Shown here: one piece after another, positions 5,307-5,371 of the stretch
Layout: each line of letters begins with the position of its first letter
Numbering within the stretch: the stretch's first letter is position 1
NCBI GenBank assembly: GCA_021825285.1
Contig: JAKAHW010000075.1
Location: 1-5,371 of the forward strand
Origin: a bacterium
Lineage (GTDB): Bacteria; Patescibacteria; Microgenomatia; Levybacterales; GWA1-39-11
Direction: 5' to 3'
Length of the DNA: 5,371 nt
Notes under the pieces: model-generated
The model's input: the letters and a program-made list of their open reading frames with translations, nothing else
Told to the model about the DNA's origin: nothing
Databases searched by the model: none
Translations under genes and position numbers: made by a program

Positions 5307-5312
5307 ATTATA
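5307..5312 (-). promoter_or_regulatory. -10 box, predicted leaderless start of the DUF167 gene
   Basis: A perfect TATAAT on the minus strand (5312 to 5307) is followed by the six bases AGATTT and then the GTG start at 5300, so transcription should begin at or beside the start codon. No convincing -35 occurs at 16-18 nt (the sequences there are CAAACT-like). No Shine-Dalgarno precedes the GTG, or the alternative ATG at 5318. Confidence 0.5.
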
Positions 5313-5371
5313 ATCCATTGTTTTGTTTCAGTTTGTTGAATTAGCCTTGACCTTGCAGTACAGGTATCATA

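Noticed and set aside
5301..5318. ATG 5318 as the DUF167 start
   Set aside because: The six extra residues (MDYNRF) are beyond the family's normal start, and the perfect TATAAT (5312-5307) would lie inside the coding region. GTG 5300 fits both the family and the promoter.
5347..5370. TTGACC ... TATCAT as a plus-strand promoter at the right edge
   Set aside because: The spacer is only 12 nt and no plus-strand gene is visible downstream.
5297..5371. Open minus-strand frame of about 24 codons entering from the right edge and stopping at TGA overlapping GTG 5300; also a short frame ending MIPVLQGQG
   Set aside because: An open frame this short is expected by chance, and neither peptide resembles a family I know. 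A neighbouring gene may end here, but the sequence shown cannot support it.

Overview
This is an AT-rich bacterial window using the standard stop codons, with TGA read as stop. It is gene-dense, with almost no space between genes. The gene content (hexameric-type glutamate dehydrogenase, CDF and Nramp metal transporters, TspO, a small ferredoxin reductase, DUF167) is ordinary bacterial housekeeping and ion transport. The small genes and tight packing would fit a reduced genome such as a Patescibacteria/CPR lineage, but that is an inference; no marker gene in the window fixes the taxon.

Layout. From 1 to 972 (+) lie the C-terminal two thirds of a glutamate dehydrogenase, cut by the left edge, and a 56-residue two-helix membrane protein placed 16 nt downstream behind a near-perfect Shine-Dalgarno. 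From 1028 to 1951 (+) is a CDF cation transporter resembling the SLC30A9/ZnT9 branch. From 1983 to about 2369 (-) is an unrecognised protein of about 128 residues, convergent with the CDF gene. The stretch 2370-2514 is a divergent control region. It holds a minus-strand -10 box, a plus-strand TTGACA promoter, a hairpin, and a possible 15-codon leader peptide that overlaps the next start codon. From 2515 to 4342 (+) is a two-gene operon: an Nramp-superfamily transporter with a non-canonical metal site, then TspO after a 1-nt gap. From 5300 down to 4339 (-) lie a DUF167 protein and an FAD/NAD(P)H ferredoxin-reductase-like protein. The reductase ends tail to tail with tspO, the two stop codons sharing the palindrome TTAA.

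How it fits together. Two divalent-cation transporters, TspO and a flavin reductase suggest a patch concerned with metal and redox homeostasis. The genes lie in several separate transcription units, so this is not evidence for one dedicated system. The most distinctive signals concern expression. Several first-of-unit genes (CDF, DUF167, the reductase, possibly the unknown protein) lack a Shine-Dalgarno and instead have a -10-like hexamer 6-10 nt before the start codon, as expected for leaderless mRNAs. The gene inside an operon (the small membrane protein) has a textbook Shine-Dalgarno. I see no rRNA, tRNA, CRISPR array or complete mobile element. The only gap of about 145 bp (2370-2514) is described above, and no gene-free stretch exceeds 300 bp. 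I could support nothing in the last 70 bases beyond a promoter.
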